A stretch of 64,000 bases of DNA from Williamsia deligens (GTDB lineage: Bacteria; Actinomycetota; Actinomycetes; Mycobacteriales; Mycobacteriaceae): positions 186,001-250,000 of the forward strand of contig NZ_JAMTCI010000002.1 of NCBI RefSeq assembly GCF_024171765.1, in the 5' to 3' direction. Within the stretch, counting starts at the first letter, position 1, and each line of letters begins with the position of its first letter. Made by a program: the position numbers and the translations under genes. The notes beneath the pieces are model-generated. The model made no database searches. It was not told where the DNA came from and worked only from the letters and a program-made list of their open reading frames with translations. Positions 9,021 through 19,636 of this stretch are shown piece after piece.

Positions 9021-9110
9021 GTGGTCGCCCCGTCCGCACGCCGAACCCCATCCCCGTACTTCGGCACCGCACCGACATCGATACAGGAGATCCCCACATC
9101 GTGGCTGTGA
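9021..9110 (+). CDS. Predicted leaderless 29-residue upstream ORF of tkt
   Basis: A GTG placed exactly 7 nt after TAGGGT opens a 30-codon frame that ends in TGA at 9108-9110. It overlaps the tkt start (GTG 9101) by 10 nt in another frame. The peptide begins MVAPSARRTPSPYFGTAP and ends IPTSWL. Proteins this small are usually not annotated. The geometry suggests ribosomes load on the leaderless uORF and terminate at the tkt start, giving translational coupling. The peptide itself shows no recognised motif. Confidence 0.45.
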   Translation: MVAPSARRTPSPYFGTAPTSIQEIPTSWL

Positions 9111-11209
9111 CAGACGAGATCCGTTCCCTCACCCAGGCGTCGCACCCCGACGACTGGACCGACGTGGACACCCGCGCCGTCGACACGATCCGGGTTCTCG
9201 CCGCCGACGCGGTCCAGAAGTGTGGATCCGGTCACCCCGGTACGGCCATGAGCCTCGCGCCGCTGGCCTACACGCTCTTCCAGCGCATCATGCGCCACGA
9301 CCCGAACGACACGGCGTGGCTCGGTCGTGACCGTTTCATCCTGTCGTGTGGTCACTCGTCGCTGACCCTGTACATCCAGCTGTACCTCGGAGGGTTCGGT
9401 CTCGAGCTGTCCGATCTCGAGGCGCTGCGGACGTTCAAGTCGAAGACCCCCGGTCACCCCGAGTTCCGGCACACCCGCGGCGTGGAGATCACCACGGGCC
9501 CGCTGGGCCAGGGACTCGCCTCGGCGGTGGGCATGGCCATGGCCGCCCGCCGCGAGCGCGGTCTGTTCGACCCGGACGCTCCCGAGGGTCAGAGCATCTT
9601 CGACCACTTCATCTACGCGATCGCCTCCGACGGCGACATCGAGGAGGGCATCACCTCCGAGGCGTCGTCGCTCGCCGGTACGCAGCAGCTCGGCAACCTC
9701 GTCGTCTTCTACGACGACAACAAGATCTCCATCGAGCACAACACCGACATCGCCCTGAGCGAGGACACCGCCAAGCGCTACGAGGCCTACGGCTGGCACG
9801 TCCAGTACGTCGAGGGCGGCGAGAACGTCACCGGCATCCTCGAGGCCGTCGAGGCCGCCAAGGCCGTCACCGACAAGCCGTCGATCATCATCCTGCGGAC
9901 GATCATCGGCTTCCCGGCGCCCACGAAGATGAACACCGGTGCCGCACACGGTGCGGCCCTGGGTGACGACGAGGTCGCCGAGGTCAAGAAGATCCTCGGG
10001 TTCGACCCGGAGAAGACCTTCGAGGTCGACGACGACGTCATCGCGCACACCCGCGGACTCCTCGAGCGGGGACGCCACGCCCACGAGCAGTGGTCCGACG
10101 AGTTCGAGAAGTGGTCGTCGGCGAACCCCGAGCGTCGCGCGCTCCTGGACCGCCTGACCAAGGACGAACTGCCGGAGGGGTGGGCGGATGTGCTCCCCAC
10201 CTGGAACCCGGGCGACAAGGCGGTCGCCACCCGGTCGGCGTCGGGCAAGGTGCTCGGTGCGCTCGGCCCGGTGCTGCCCGAGCTGTGGGGCGGCTCGGCC
10301 GACCTCGCCGGCTCCAACAACACCACCATCGAGGGTGCGAAGTCCTTCGGCCCGACGTCGATCTCCACCGACGACTGGGACGCCGAGCCCTACGGGCGCA
10401 CACTGCACTTCGGTGTCCGCGAGCACGCGATGGGTGCGATCCTGTCCGGCATCGTGCTGCACGGCCCCACGCGCGTCTACGGCGGCACGTTCATGCAGTT
10501 CTCCGACTACATGCGCCCCGCGGTGCGCCTCGCCTCGCTGATGGACATCGACCCGATCTACGTGTGGACGCACGACTCGATCGGTCTGGGCGAGGACGGC
10601 CCCACCCACCAGCCCATCGAGCACCTCGCCGCGCTGCGCGCCATCCCGAACCTGTCGGTGGTGCGTCCCGGTGACGCGAACGAGACCGCGTACGCGTGGA
10701 AGTCGGTCATCGCGCGCTCGTCGAGCAGCGGCCCGGTCGGTCTGGCCCTGACCCGCCAGAACATCCCGATCCTGGAGGGCACCTCGGCCGAGGGCGTCGC
10801 CAAGGGCGGATACGTGCTCAAGGACTCCTCGACGCCCGAGCCCGAGGTGATCATCGTGGCCACCGGATCCGAGCTCTCGCTCGCCGTCGACGGTGCGAAC
10901 TCGTTGGAGGAGAAGGGCATCGGCACGCGCGTGGTGTCCATGCCGTGTGTCGAGTGGTTCATGAGCCAGGACCAGAACTACCGCGACCAGGTGCTGCCGC
11001 CCACCGTGGCGGCCCGCGTCTCCGTCGAGGCGGGGATCGCGATGCCGTGGTACCCGATCGTCGGCGGCCACGGCGAGATCATCTCGCTGGAGAACTTCGG
11101 TGAATCCGCCGACTACCAGACACTGTTCCGCGAGTACGGCTTCACCGTCGAGGCCGTCGTCGCCGCAGCGCAGCGCTCCATCACGTCCGTGAAGGGACAA
11201 TCCGCATGA
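9101..11209 (+). CDS. tkt: Transketolase
   Basis: Thiamine-diphosphate enzyme of the non-oxidative pentose phosphate pathway, moving two-carbon units between ketose and aldose phosphates. It has 702 residues. [20 protein letters not shown] near residue 40 and [19 protein letters not shown], the ThDP-Mg motif, are clear. The pyrimidine-domain segment [10 protein letters not shown] follows. The start GTG at 9101 has AGGAGA about 10 nt upstream and lies within the end of the 29-codon uORF. The stop overlaps tal by ATGA. It is first gene of the tkt-tal-zwf-opcA-pgl operon. Confidence 0.97.
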   Translation: MAVTDEIRSLTQASHPDDWTDVDTRAVDTIRVLAADAVQKCGSGHPGTAMSLAPLAYTLFQRIMRHDPNDTAWLGRDRFILSCGHSSLTLYIQLYLGGFGLELSDLEALRTFKSKTPGHPEFRHTRGVEITTGPLGQGLASAVGMAMAARRERGLFDPDAPEGQSIFDHFIYAIASDGDIEEGITSEASSLAGTQQLGNLVVFYDDNKISIEHNTDIALSEDTAKRYEAYGWHVQYVEGGENVTGILEAVEAAKAVTDKPSIIILRTIIGFPAPTKMNTGAAHGAALGDDEVAEVKKILGFDPEKTFEVDDDVIAHTRGLLERGRHAHEQWSDEFEKWSSANPERRALLDRLTKDELPEGWADVLPTWNPGDKAVATRSASGKVLGALGPVLPELWGGSADLAGSNNTTIEGAKSFGPTSISTDDWDAEPYGRTLHFGVREHAMGAILSGIVLHGPTRVYGGTFMQFSDYMRPAVRLASLMDIDPIYVWTHDSIGLGEDGPTHQPIEHLAALRAIPNLSVVRPGDANETAYAWKSVIARSSSSGPVGLALTRQNIPILEGTSAEGVAKGGYVLKDSSTPEPEVIIVATGSELSLAVDGANSLEEKGIGTRVVSMPCVEWFMSQDQNYRDQVLPPTVAARVSVEAGIAMPWYPIVGGHGEIISLENFGESADYQTLFREYGFTVEAVVAAAQRSITSVKGQSA

Positions 11210-12324
11210 GCCAGAACCCGAACCTCAAGGCCCTCTCCGACGCCGGCGTGTCGGTGTGGCTCGACGACCTGTCGCGCGAGCGCATCTCGTCGGGCAACCT
11301 CGCCGAGCTCGTCGAGACCAAGTCGGTCGTGGGCGTCACCACCAACCCGTCGATCTTCCAGGCCGCACTGTCGTCGGGCTCGGCCTACGACGACCAGGTG
11401 AACGACCTCGCGTCGCACGGTGCCGACGTCGACTCCGCGATCCGCACCATCACCACCGACGACGTCCGCAACGCCTGCGACGTGCTGCGTCCCGTCTACG
11501 ACGCGACCAACGGTGTGGACGGTCGCGTGTCGATCGAGGTCGACCCCCGCATCGCCCACGACGCCGACAAGACCGCGGCCCAGGCGATCGACCTGTGGAA
11601 GACGGTCGACCGGCCCAACATGTTCATCAAGATCCCGGCCACCGAAGAGGGCATCCCGGCGATCACCAAGACCCTGGCCGAGGGCATCAGCGTCAACGTG
11701 ACGCTGATCTTCTCTGTCGAGCGCTACCGCCTGGTGATGGACGCCTACCTCGACGGCCTCGAGCAGGCGAAGGCCGCCGGGCACGACCTGTCGACGGTGC
11801 TGTCGGTGGCGTCGTTCTTCGTCTCCCGCGTCGACACCGAGGTCGACAGTCGGCTCGACGCGATCGGCACGCCCGACGCCGTCGAGCTCAAGGGCAAGGC
11901 CGCACTGGCCAACGCCCGGTTGGCGTACGTCGCCTACCAGCAGGTGTTCGAGGTCGGGTCCCGCTTCCAGGCGCTGCTCGCCGACGGTGCGCTCCCCCAG
12001 CGCGCACTCTGGGCGTCGACCGGCGTGAAGAACCCCGACTACCCCGACACGCTGTACGTCAGCGAACTCGTCGCCCCGAACACGGTCAACACCATGCCGG
12101 AGAAGACGATGGACGCCTTCGCCGACCACGGCGAGGTGAACACCGAGTCGCTCATCGGACGCGGACCGGAGTCCGAGGAGGTCTTCGCGAAGATCTCCGA
12201 CCTGGGCATCGACCTCACCGACGTCTTCCTCACCCTCGAGAACGAGGGCGTCGAGAAGTTCGAGAAGGCCTGGGGCGAGCTGCTCGACGCGACGAGCGAG
12301 CAGCTCGACTCCGCCAAGAGCTGA
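11206..12324 (+). CDS. tal: Transaldolase
   Basis: Transfers the dihydroxyacetone unit of sedoheptulose 7-phosphate to glyceraldehyde 3-phosphate through a Schiff base. It has 372 residues, the long actinobacterial form. [14 protein letters not shown] lies near the N-terminus, and [11 protein letters not shown] holds the catalytic Lys. ATGA overlap with tkt at 11206-11209 implies coupled translation. zwf begins 8 nt after its stop. Confidence 0.97.
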   Translation: MSQNPNLKALSDAGVSVWLDDLSRERISSGNLAELVETKSVVGVTTNPSIFQAALSSGSAYDDQVNDLASHGADVDSAIRTITTDDVRNACDVLRPVYDATNGVDGRVSIEVDPRIAHDADKTAAQAIDLWKTVDRPNMFIKIPATEEGIPAITKTLAEGISVNVTLIFSVERYRLVMDAYLDGLEQAKAAGHDLSTVLSVASFFVSRVDTEVDSRLDAIGTPDAVELKGKAALANARLAYVAYQQVFEVGSRFQALLADGALPQRALWASTGVKNPDYPDTLYVSELVAPNTVNTMPEKTMDAFADHGEVNTESLIGRGPESEEVFAKISDLGIDLTDVFLTLENEGVEKFEKAWGELLDATSEQLDSAKS

Positions 12325-12332
12325 CGCCGCCG

Positions 12333-13874
12333 GTGACCGCGACCATCGACACCGCGTGGTCCAACCCGCTCCGGGACTCACGCGACAAGCGTCTGCCCCG
12401 GATCGCGGGGCCGTGCAGCCTGGTCATCTTCGGCGTCACCGGCGACCTCGCCCGGCGCAAGCTCATGCCGGCCGTGTACGACCTCGCCGCGCGCGGACTG
12501 CTGCCACCGAGTTTCGCCCTGGTCGGGTTTGCCCGACGGGACTGGGACGACCAGGATTTCGGGCAGATCGTGCACGACGCCGTCCGCGAACACTCGCGGA
12601 CCCCGTTCCGCGAGGAGGTGTGGGAGCGCCTGTCCGAGGGCTTCCGCTTCGTGCAGGGGGCCTTCGACGACGACGCCGCGTTCGATCAGCTGTCGGAGGT
12701 CCTCGCCGACCTCGACCGGCAGCGTGGCACCGACGGGAACCACGCGTTCTACCTGTCGATCCCGCCCGGGGCCTTCCCGACCGTCTGCGAGCAGCTGCAG
12801 CGGTCGGGCCTGGCGGATCAGACCGACGAGCACTGGCGACGCGTCGTCATCGAGAAGCCGTTCGGCCACGACCTCACCAGCGCGCAGGAACTCAACGCCG
12901 TGGTCAACCGGGTCTTCCCGGAGGACGCGGTGTTCCGGATCGACCACTACCTGGGAAAGGAGACCGTCCAGAACATCCTGGCCCTGCGGTTCGCCAATCA
13001 GCTGTTCGATCCCCTGTGGAGTTCGCACTACGTCGACCACGTGCAGATCACCATGGCCGAGGACATCGGCCTCGGTGGCCGTGCCGGCTACTACGACGGC
13101 ATCGGCGCCGCACGGGACGTCATCCAGAACCACCTGCTGCAGCTGCTCGCCCTCGTGGCGATGGAGGAGCCCGTCTCGTTCGAGCCGCGCGAGTTGCAGA
13201 ACGAGAAGATCAAGGTCCTGTCGGCGACCCGCAACGTGCTCCCCCTGGAGCTGAACACCGCGCGCGGGCAGTACGGACCCGGGTGGCAGGGCAGCACCGA
13301 GGTGCCCGGCCTCGTCGACGAGGAGGGGTTCGCCCAGGACTCCATCACCGAGACCTACGCCGCCATCGCCGTCGAGGTGGACAGCCGCCGCTGGGCGGGT
13401 GTCCCGTTCTACCTGCGGACCGGGAAACGGCTGGGCCGCCGGGTGACCGAGATCGCCCTGGTCTTCAAGCGGGCCCCGCACCTCCCGTTCGACAAGACGA
13501 TGACCGAGGAGCTCGGCGAGAACGCCCTGGTGATCCGCGTCCAGCCCGACGAGGGCATCACGCTGCGGTTCGGGTCGAAGGTTCCCGGGTCGAGCATGCA
13601 GGTCCGTGACGTCAACATGGACTTCAGCTACGGCCAGGCGTTCACCGAGTCCTCCCCGGAGGCCTACGAGCGCCTCATCCTCGACGTCCTGCTCGGTGAG
13701 CCGTCGCTGTTCCCCGTGAACGACGAGGTCGAGCTGTCGTGGAAGATCCTCGACCCCGTCCTGCGGGCATGGGCCGACTCGGGTCGCCCCGACACCTACG
13801 AGTCCGGCACCTGGGGTCCGCGATCGGCCGACGAGATGATGAACCGCGTCGGACGCACCTGGCGTCGTCCGTGA
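12333..13874 (+). CDS. zwf: Glucose-6-phosphate 1-dehydrogenase
   Basis: NADP-dependent first step of the oxidative pentose phosphate pathway. It has 513 residues. FGVTGDLARRKLMPAVYDLA is the nucleotide-binding start, and RIDHYLGKETVQNI is the active-site signature with the catalytic His and Lys. The start is GTG at 12333, 8 nt after tal; the frame is open further upstream inside tal, but that part has no homology. opcA, encoding its assembly factor, follows. Confidence 0.97.
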   Translation: MTATIDTAWSNPLRDSRDKRLPRIAGPCSLVIFGVTGDLARRKLMPAVYDLAARGLLPPSFALVGFARRDWDDQDFGQIVHDAVREHSRTPFREEVWERLSEGFRFVQGAFDDDAAFDQLSEVLADLDRQRGTDGNHAFYLSIPPGAFPTVCEQLQRSGLADQTDEHWRRVVIEKPFGHDLTSAQELNAVVNRVFPEDAVFRIDHYLGKETVQNILALRFANQLFDPLWSSHYVDHVQITMAEDIGLGGRAGYYDGIGAARDVIQNHLLQLLALVAMEEPVSFEPRELQNEKIKVLSATRNVLPLELNTARGQYGPGWQGSTEVPGLVDEEGFAQDSITETYAAIAVEVDSRRWAGVPFYLRTGKRLGRRVTEIALVFKRAPHLPFDKTMTEELGENALVIRVQPDEGITLRFGSKVPGSSMQVRDVNMDFSYGQAFTESSPEAYERLILDVLLGEPSLFPVNDEVELSWKILDPVLRAWADSGRPDTYESGTWGPRSADEMMNRVGRTWRRP

Positions 13875-13905
13875 CCCACCACTCCCCCGTGAAGGAGCCC
13901 CTCCG

Positions 13906-14829
13906 GTGATCCTGGACCTCCCGGCCACCACCACCGAGAAGGTGAGCAAGAAGCTCGTCACCATCCGCGAGAGCGGCGGCGCGGTCACGCTCGGCCGTGT
14001 GCTGACCCTCGTGGTGTGTGCCGCCGAAGGGCAGCCGACCGAGGGTGCGATCGACGCGGCGAACGAGGCCAGTCGGGAGCACCCGTGTCGCGTGATCGTG
14101 GTGTCGCTGGGCAACCCCGCGGCAGCCACACGCCTCGACGCGCAGATCCGCGTCGGCGGTGACGCGGGTGCCTCGGAGGTCGTCGTGCTGCGGCTCTACG
14201 GCGGTTTGACCGGACACGCGTCCAGCGTGGTGACGCCCTTCCTCCTGCCCGACACCCCCGTCGTGACGTGGTGGCCGGGTGACGCACCCGCCGACCCCGC
14301 CGGAGATCCTCTGGGACGCCTGGCGACCCGCCGGATCACCGATGCAGGTCATGCGTCCGACCCGGACGCCGTGCTCGCCACGCGGCTGGAGTCCTACTCC
14401 CCCGGTGACTCCGACCTGGCCTGGTCGCAGATCACCTACTGGCGTGCGATCCTCACCGCGTCACTGGACCGGCCGCCGTTCGAGCCGGTCACGTCGGCCA
14501 CCGTCGCGGGTCCCGCGCGGTCGCCGTCGATCGACCTGCTCGCCGGCTGGCTGCGGTCGCAGCTCGGTGTGGACGTCGTCCGCACCGTGGGGAGTTTCGA
14601 GATCCGGCTCGACCGCGCGTCGGGTCCGCTGGTGCTCGCCGTCGACCAGAACAACACCGCGGTGCTCAGCAACCCGGGCAAGCCCGACGGGCGCATCGCG
14701 ATGGCGACCCGCGGCATCCGCGAGTGCATCGCGGAGGAACTGCGTCGCCTCGACCCCGACGAGATCTATCACCTGGCGCTGCAGGGTGTGCAGCGCCTGT
14801 CCCGACCCGAGGCGGAGGTACCGGCGTGA
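13906..14829 (+). CDS. opcA: Glucose-6-phosphate dehydrogenase assembly protein OpcA
   Basis: Allosteric and assembly partner of Zwf, found in actinobacteria and cyanobacteria. It has 307 residues: an N-terminal alpha/beta domain (MILDLPATTTEKVSKKLV, TLVVCAAEG) and a C-terminal domain with LLAGWLRSQLGVDV. The segment PVVTWWPGDAP is typical. GTG start with GAAGGAG about 9 nt upstream. The stop overlaps the pgl start by GTGA at 14826-14829. It follows zwf by 31 nt, so enzyme and partner are co-expressed. Confidence 0.95.
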   Translation: MILDLPATTTEKVSKKLVTIRESGGAVTLGRVLTLVVCAAEGQPTEGAIDAANEASREHPCRVIVVSLGNPAAATRLDAQIRVGGDAGASEVVVLRLYGGLTGHASSVVTPFLLPDTPVVTWWPGDAPADPAGDPLGRLATRRITDAGHASDPDAVLATRLESYSPGDSDLAWSQITYWRAILTASLDRPPFEPVTSATVAGPARSPSIDLLAGWLRSQLGVDVVRTVGSFEIRLDRASGPLVLAVDQNNTAVLSNPGKPDGRIAMATRGIRECIAEELRRLDPDEIYHLALQGVQRLSRPEAEVPA

Positions 14830-15566
14830 GTGTTCGACCCGAGGTCGTCGAGGTCACCGACAAGACCGAGCTCGTCGACGCGGCCGGTCGCCGGTTGGTC
14901 GAGACCGTGGTCGCCGCGCAGCGCGACCGGGGCACCGCGTCGATCGTCCTCACCGGCGGGAGCAACGGGATCGCGCTGCTGGAGTGGTTGCGCGACAACG
15001 GCTCACAGATCGACTGGCGGTCCGTCGACATCTGGTTCGGCGACGACCGCTTCGTTCCCGACGACGACGACGAACGCAACCACGGCCAGGCACGCGAGGC
15101 GTTGCTCGACCACGTCGACGTCGACCCGGCACGGGTGTTCGCGATGGCGCCGTCGGACGGTGAGTTCGGCGACGACATCGATGCCGCCGCTACCGATTAC
15201 GCGCGTCTCCTCCAGGAGCGGGGCGACGGGGGGTCGACGCCGGCCTTCGACGTGCACCTGCTGGGGATGGGCGGCGAGGGCCACATCAACTCGCTGTTCC
15301 CCCACACCGATGCACTCGCGGAGCGTGAGCGGACGGTCGTCGCGGTCGAGGACTCGCCCAAGCCGCCGCCGCGGCGCATCACCCTGACCGTCCCCGCAGT
15401 CACCCGTGCCCGCCAGGTGTGGTTCCTGGTCGCCGGTGCCGACAAGGCGGAGGCCACGGCCGCGGGCGTCGGCGGCGGGGATCCGGCGGCGTGGCCGTGC
15501 GCATCGGTGGGCGGCACCGAGGCGACGGTGTGGTTCGTCGACGCCGCAGCATCCGCCGACCTCTGA
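14826..15566 (+). CDS. pgl: 6-phosphogluconolactonase
   Basis: Hydrolyses 6-phosphogluconolactone, the Zwf product. It has 246 residues of the SOL/DevB family. IVLTGGSNGIALLEWL, VDIWFGDDRFVPDDDDERN and LLGMGGEGHINSLFPH are the family motifs. GTG start overlaps the opcA stop. It is the last gene of the pentose phosphate operon and converges on ppc, with a 21-bp repeat array between the two stops. Confidence 0.96.
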   Translation: MSVRPEVVEVTDKTELVDAAGRRLVETVVAAQRDRGTASIVLTGGSNGIALLEWLRDNGSQIDWRSVDIWFGDDRFVPDDDDERNHGQAREALLDHVDVDPARVFAMAPSDGEFGDDIDAAATDYARLLQERGDGGSTPAFDVHLLGMGGEGHINSLFPHTDALAERERTVVAVEDSPKPPPRRITLTVPAVTRARQVWFLVAGADKAEATAAGVGGGDPAAWPCASVGGTEATVWFVDAAASADL

Positions 15567-15575
15567 CGTCACCCC

Positions 15576-15630
15576 GTCGAGTGGGCGGTTGTGGACGTCG
15601 AGTGGGCGGTTGTGGACGTCGAGTGGGCGG
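15576..15630. repeat. 21-bp tandem repeat array, 2.6 direct copies, between convergent pgl and ppc
   Basis: Units at 15576-15596, 15597-15617 and a partial 13-nt unit at 15618-15630. The first two are identical: GTCGAGTGGGCGG followed by TTGTGGAC. The array fills most of the 70 bp between the pgl stop (15566) and the ppc stop (15637). All copies point the same way, so no long hairpin forms. The same unit builds the larger array at 29278-29546, so this is a dispersed family. Its place between convergent stops suggests a role in 3'-end formation; that is inference. Confidence 0.85.
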
Positions 15631-15636
15631 CCGGCG

Positions 15637-18468
15637 CTAGCCGCTGTTGCGCAGTGCGGTCGCCAGGCCGTTCATCGTCAGCTGGATGCCGCGACGCACC
15701 TGCGGTGAGTCGTCGCCGGACCGGAAGCGCCGCAACAACTCCAACTGCAGCAGGTTGAGCGGTTCGAGGTACGGGAACCGGTTGAACACCGACCGCGCCA
15801 GCGACGGGTTGTCGGCGAGGAGGTCGTCGGTCTCGGTGATCGCGAAGTACATCGCCATGGTGCGACGGTGCTCGTCGGTGATCATGCCGAACACCCGCGA
15901 CCGCAGGTCCTCGTCGGCGACGAGATGCGAATAGCGCTCCGCCAGGCCCAGATCCGACTTGGCCATCACCTGCGCGAGGTTGGACAGCACGGTCCGGAAG
16001 AACGGCCACGTCCGATAGAGCCGACGCAACGTCTCGAGGCGCTCGGCGTCGTCGCCGACCCACTGCTCGAACGCCGACCCCGTCCCGTACCACCCGGGCA
16101 GCATCACGCGGCACTGCGTCCACGACAGGACCCACGGGATGGCGCGCAGGTCGGAGATCTTCTCCGTCTGCTTGCGCGACGCCGGCCGACTGCCGATGTT
16201 CAGGGCACCGATCTCCGACAGGGGCGTCGAGGTGGTGAAGTACTCGACGAAGCCCGGGGTCTCGTGCACGAGGGCCGAGTACGCGGCACGGGCGAGGGCG
16301 GCGATCTCGTCGAGGACCGCATACGCCGCGTCCGCGTCGTCGCCGAGCCCTTCGACGTCGAGCAGGGTGGACTCCAGCGTCGCGGCGACCAGGGTCTCCA
16401 GATTGCGCCGGGCGAGAACGGGTTCGGCGTACTTCGCGGCGATCACCTCACCCTGTTCGGTGAGACGCAGGGCGCCCTGGACCGCCCCCGGCGGTTGGGC
16501 GAGGATCGCGTCGTAGCTCGGACCGCCACCGCGACCGACCGTGCCCCCGCGACCATGGAACAGCCGCAGCCGGATGCCGGCCTCGCGCGCGGCCTCGACG
16601 AGGTCGAGTTCCGCGCGGTACAGCGCCCAGTTGGCGGCCATGTAGCCGCCGTCCTTGTTGGAGTCGGAGTAGCCGAGCATGATCTCGTGGGTGTCGCCCT
16701 GTGCGGCGACCACGGCCCGGTACAGCGGCACGGCGAGGACGGCGCGCAGCGTCGCCGCGCCCTGCTGCAGGTCCTCGATAGTCTCGAACAGCGGGACCAC
16801 GCGCACCGTGCACGTCGGTGACTCCCCCGCGGCGCCCGGGTCGAACAGGCCCGCCTCCTTGAGCAGCAGCGCCGCCTCCAGCATGTCGCTGACCGACGTG
16901 CACATGCTGATCACGTAGTTCGGCACCGCCTCCGGCCCGTAGGCGGCGACCGCGGCGGCCGCCGCACGCACGATCGCGACCTCCTTGGCAGCGAGCTCCC
17001 CGAGCTCCGCGCCCGGTCCGATCAGCGGGCGCCGATGCGACAGTTCGTGGACGAGGATCTGCACCCGGTCGTCCTCGTCGAGCGAGGCGTAGTCGTCGTG
17101 GACACCGGCCCACGCGAGGAGCTCGGCGACGACCTCCTCGTGCACGTCGGAGTTCTGACGCATGTCGAGGCCCGAGAGGTGGAAACCGAACGTGCGCACG
17201 GACTCCCGCAGACGCAGCAGACGGTCGTCGGCGAGGGCCGAGTCGTTGTTCTCGCGCAACGACGCATCGACGACATCGAGGTCGGCGAGCAGGTCCGTGG
17301 CCACCGCATAGGGTTCCGCCGACGGGTCGTCGAGCGGACCGGGCGCCTCCGCGTCCCCGCCGAAGCGGTCACGCACGGTCGCCAGCAGCCGCGATCGGAT
17401 GTGGCGCAGCGCGAGTCGGTAGGGCTCGTCGGCGGCGACGTCACCGGGGTCCGCGCCCCCGAGGTCGACGAGAGCGTCGCTCACGGACACCAGCCGGGAC
17501 GACATGCTCAGTTCCTGGGCGAGGGTCGTCAGTTCTCCGAGGTGATGGTCGAGTGCGGTCCGGGCCGCGCGCCCGGTGGCCAGCGCCACCACGTCGCCCG
17601 TGACGAAGGGGTTGCCGTCCCGGTCCCCACCGATCCACGACCCCATGCGCACGATCGGGTCGTCGGACAGCCCGGCCGCCGGGTACTGCTCACGCAGGTG
17701 ATCACGCAGCGACGCGTTCAGCGTCGGGATCACGTCGAAGAAGGATGCGTCGTAGTAGCGGAGTCCGACCTCGATCTCGTCCTCGATACGGAGTCGTTCG
17801 AGGCGGATGAGCGCGGTCTGCCACAGGGTGAGGATCTGTCGCCGGAGGCCCTCGGTGACCTCCGCGTCCTCGTCGGGGGTCAGATCGGTGCGGTCCCGGT
17901 ACCGCATGAGGTCGGTGATGCGCCGCTGCACCTCGAACACCGTCCGACGACGGGTCTCGGTGGGGTGAGCGGTGATGACGGGGATCACGGCGGCGTCGGC
18001 GAGGGCCTCGCCGACCTGCTCGTCGGAGAGGTCCGCTGTGGCCAGTGCGGACCAGGTGGCGGCCAGCGAACTCGCCACCGGCGGTTCGCCGGCCCGGACA
18101 TGGACCGCACGGCGCCGTTCACGGTGGATGTCCTCGGCCAGGTTGGCCAACAGGCCGAAATGGGAGAACGCCCGGATGACCGGGATCGCCTCCGCGGTGT
18201 CGACGCCGGCGAGCATGTCGGCCAGCTCGCCGCGGTCGATCTCGGAGCGTCGCACACGGAACGACTCGACCCGCGACCGCTCGACCAGATCGAAGATGGT
18301 CTCACCGGCGTGTTCGCGGACGACGTCGCCCAGGAGACCGCCGAGGAGCCGGATGTCCTGTCGCAGTGGCTCTGTCGCCGCCCGCCCGGTCGCGGTGGAC
18401 GCGACGGGTGCGTCCGACGGTGCGGCGAACGTCGCGTCGATCTCGGTGGGGGCGCTGGTGTCCGTCAT
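15637..18468 (-). CDS. ppc: Phosphoenolpyruvate carboxylase
   Basis: Anaplerotic enzyme adding bicarbonate to PEP to give oxaloacetate. It has 943 residues. [19 protein letters not shown] carries the first catalytic His, and [17 protein letters not shown] and [17 protein letters not shown] are the C-terminal catalytic motifs. It ends in [13 protein letters not shown], close to the conserved C-terminus. Start ATG at 18468, with GATACT 6 nt upstream (leaderless). M. tuberculosis lacks this gene; Corynebacterium, Rhodococcus and Gordonia have it near gap-pgk-tpi. Confidence 0.97.
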   Translation of the reverse strand: MTDTSAPTEIDATFAAPSDAPVASTATGRAATEPLRQDIRLLGGLLGDVVREHAGETIFDLVERSRVESFRVRRSEIDRGELADMLAGVDTAEAIPVIRAFSHFGLLANLAEDIHRERRRAVHVRAGEPPVASSLAATWSALATADLSDEQVGEALADAAVIPVITAHPTETRRRTVFEVQRRITDLMRYRDRTDLTPDEDAEVTEGLRRQILTLWQTALIRLERLRIEDEIEVGLRYYDASFFDVIPTLNASLRDHLREQYPAAGLSDDPIVRMGSWIGGDRDGNPFVTGDVVALATGRAARTALDHHLGELTTLAQELSMSSRLVSVSDALVDLGGADPGDVAADEPYRLALRHIRSRLLATVRDRFGGDAEAPGPLDDPSAEPYAVATDLLADLDVVDASLRENNDSALADDRLLRLRESVRTFGFHLSGLDMRQNSDVHEEVVAELLAWAGVHDDYASLDEDDRVQILVHELSHRRPLIGPGAELGELAAKEVAIVRAAAAAVAAYGPEAVPNYVISMCTSVSDMLEAALLLKEAGLFDPGAAGESPTCTVRVVPLFETIEDLQQGAATLRAVLAVPLYRAVVAAQGDTHEIMLGYSDSNKDGGYMAANWALYRAELDLVEAAREAGIRLRLFHGRGGTVGRGGGPSYDAILAQPPGAVQGALRLTEQGEVIAAKYAEPVLARRNLETLVAATLESTLLDVEGLGDDADAAYAVLDEIAALARAAYSALVHETPGFVEYFTTSTPLSEIGALNIGSRPASRKQTEKISDLRAIPWVLSWTQCRVMLPGWYGTGSAFEQWVGDDAERLETLRRLYRTWPFFRTVLSNLAQVMAKSDLGLAERYSHLVADEDLRSRVFGMITDEHRRTMAMYFAITETDDLLADNPSLARSVFNRFPYLEPLNLLQLELLRRFRSGDDSPQVRRGIQLTMNGLATALRNSG

Positions 18469-18474
18469 CGACCC

Positions 18475-18480
18475 AGTATC
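18475..18480 (-). promoter_or_regulatory. Leaderless -10 box of ppc
   Basis: GATACT on the minus strand, 6 nt before the ATG at 18468. It lies between secG and ppc, so ppc can be transcribed on its own. Confidence 0.4.
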
Positions 18481-18535
18481 CCCGCCGACGGCGGACGACG
18501 CTGGGCACGCGACCCGTTCGGGCCGGTGTCCGAGG

Positions 18536-18769
18536 TCAGGACAGCTTGATGTCCAGCCCAATGCCGAGGATGAAGATGAACCAGATGACGCCGACGAAGA
18601 TCGTCAGTCGGTCGAGGTTGCGTTCGACGACGCTGGAGCCGGACAGGCTCGACTGCACGCCGCCACCGAACAGCGACGACAGGCCGCCGCCCTTACCGCG
18701 GTGCAGCAGCACCAGGACCACCATGAGCACACTGGTGATCACCAGTCCGATGTCCAACGCGAACTTCAC
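18536..18769 (-). CDS. secG: Preprotein translocase subunit SecG
   Basis: Small membrane subunit of the SecYEG translocon. It has 77 residues and two hydrophobic segments ([18 protein letters not shown] and [18 protein letters not shown]). The loop between them, [19 protein letters not shown], is the most conserved SecG feature. GTG start with a strong GGAGG 6 nt upstream. It lies between tpiA and ppc, the usual place in this order. Confidence 0.95.
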   Translation of the reverse strand: MKFALDIGLVITSVLMVVLVLLHRGKGGGLSSLFGGGVQSSLSGSSVVERNLDRLTIFVGVIWFIFILGIGLDIKLS

Positions 18770-18820
18770 TCGAATCCTCCGGTCGTCGGCGCACGACCGA
18801 ACCCGGCCGCGCACCGTGTG

Positions 18821-18826
18821 AGTGTA
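18821..18826 (-). promoter_or_regulatory. Candidate -10 box of secG
   Basis: TACACT on the minus strand in the 74-bp tpiA-secG gap. It would give a leader of about 45 nt that includes the secG ribosome-binding site. Confidence 0.3.
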
Positions 18827-18843
18827 CGTGTCGTGGGGGTCGC

Positions 18844-19632
18844 TCAGGGAAGCGGTCCGCCGGCCGCGATGGCCGACAGTGTCGCGAACTCGTCGGACTT
18901 CAACGAGGCCCCGCCCACGAGGGCGCCGTCGATGTCGGTCTGACCGACGATCTCGCCCACGTTCTTGGCGTTCACGGACCCGCCGTACAGCACCCGGACC
19001 CCGGCGGCGACGTCGTCGCCGGCGAGTTCCCGCACGGTCGCACGAACAGCGCCGCACACCTCCTGGGCGTCGGCGGCCGACGCGACCCGACCGGTCCCGA
19101 TCGCCCACACCGGCTCGTAGGCGATGACGACGTTCGCGATCTGTTCGGCGGTGAGACCGGCCAGCGAGCCCCGCAGCTGCGCCACGTTGTGGGCGACGTG
19201 GTCGCCCGCCTCTCGCACCTCGAGCCCCTCGCCGATGCAGACGATCGGGGTGAGTTCGTGACGCAGCGCGGCGCTCGCCTTGGCCAGCACGATCTCGTCG
19301 GTCTCGCCGTGCAGCGTCCGCCGCTCCGAGTGCCCGACGATCACGTACGAGCACCCCAGCTTGGCCAGGAAGGACCCGCTGATCTCCCCGGTGTACGCAC
19401 CGGAATCGTGCCGGGAGAGATCCTGGGCGCCGTAGGTCAGCAGCAGCTTGTCACCGTCGACGACCGTCTGGACGCTGCGGATGTCGGTGAACGGCGGGAT
19501 GACCGTGACGTCGACATGCGCGAAGTACTTCGCCGGCAGGGCGAACGCGATCTTCTGCACCAGGGCGATCGCCTCGAGGTGGTTGAGGTTGCACTTCCAG
19601 TTGCCCGCGATGAGCGGCTTGCGCGTGGCCAC
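18844..19632 (-). CDS. tpiA: Triose-phosphate isomerase
   Basis: Interconverts dihydroxyacetone phosphate and glyceraldehyde 3-phosphate. It has 262 residues. [12 protein letters not shown] has the N-terminal Lys, IVGHSERR the catalytic His, and [11 protein letters not shown] the catalytic Glu. [11 protein letters not shown] is the phosphate-binding loop. It starts 4 nt after the pgk stop. Confidence 0.98.
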   Translation of the reverse strand: MATRKPLIAGNWKCNLNHLEAIALVQKIAFALPAKYFAHVDVTVIPPFTDIRSVQTVVDGDKLLLTYGAQDLSRHDSGAYTGEISGSFLAKLGCSYVIVGHSERRTLHGETDEIVLAKASAALRHELTPIVCIGEGLEVREAGDHVAHNVAQLRGSLAGLTAEQIANVVIAYEPVWAIGTGRVASAADAQEVCGAVRATVRELAGDDVAAGVRVLYGGSVNAKNVGEIVGQTDIDGALVGGASLKSDEFATLSAIAAGGPLP

Positions 19633-19636
19633 CGAG

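Noticed and set aside
8741-11200. 819-codon open frame on the minus strand
   Set aside because: It is antisense to tkt, which has full homology; the translation is Arg/Gly/Val-rich with no domain.
17035-18549. 504-codon open frame on the plus strand
   Set aside because: Antisense to ppc, whose motifs are complete; no recognisable domain.
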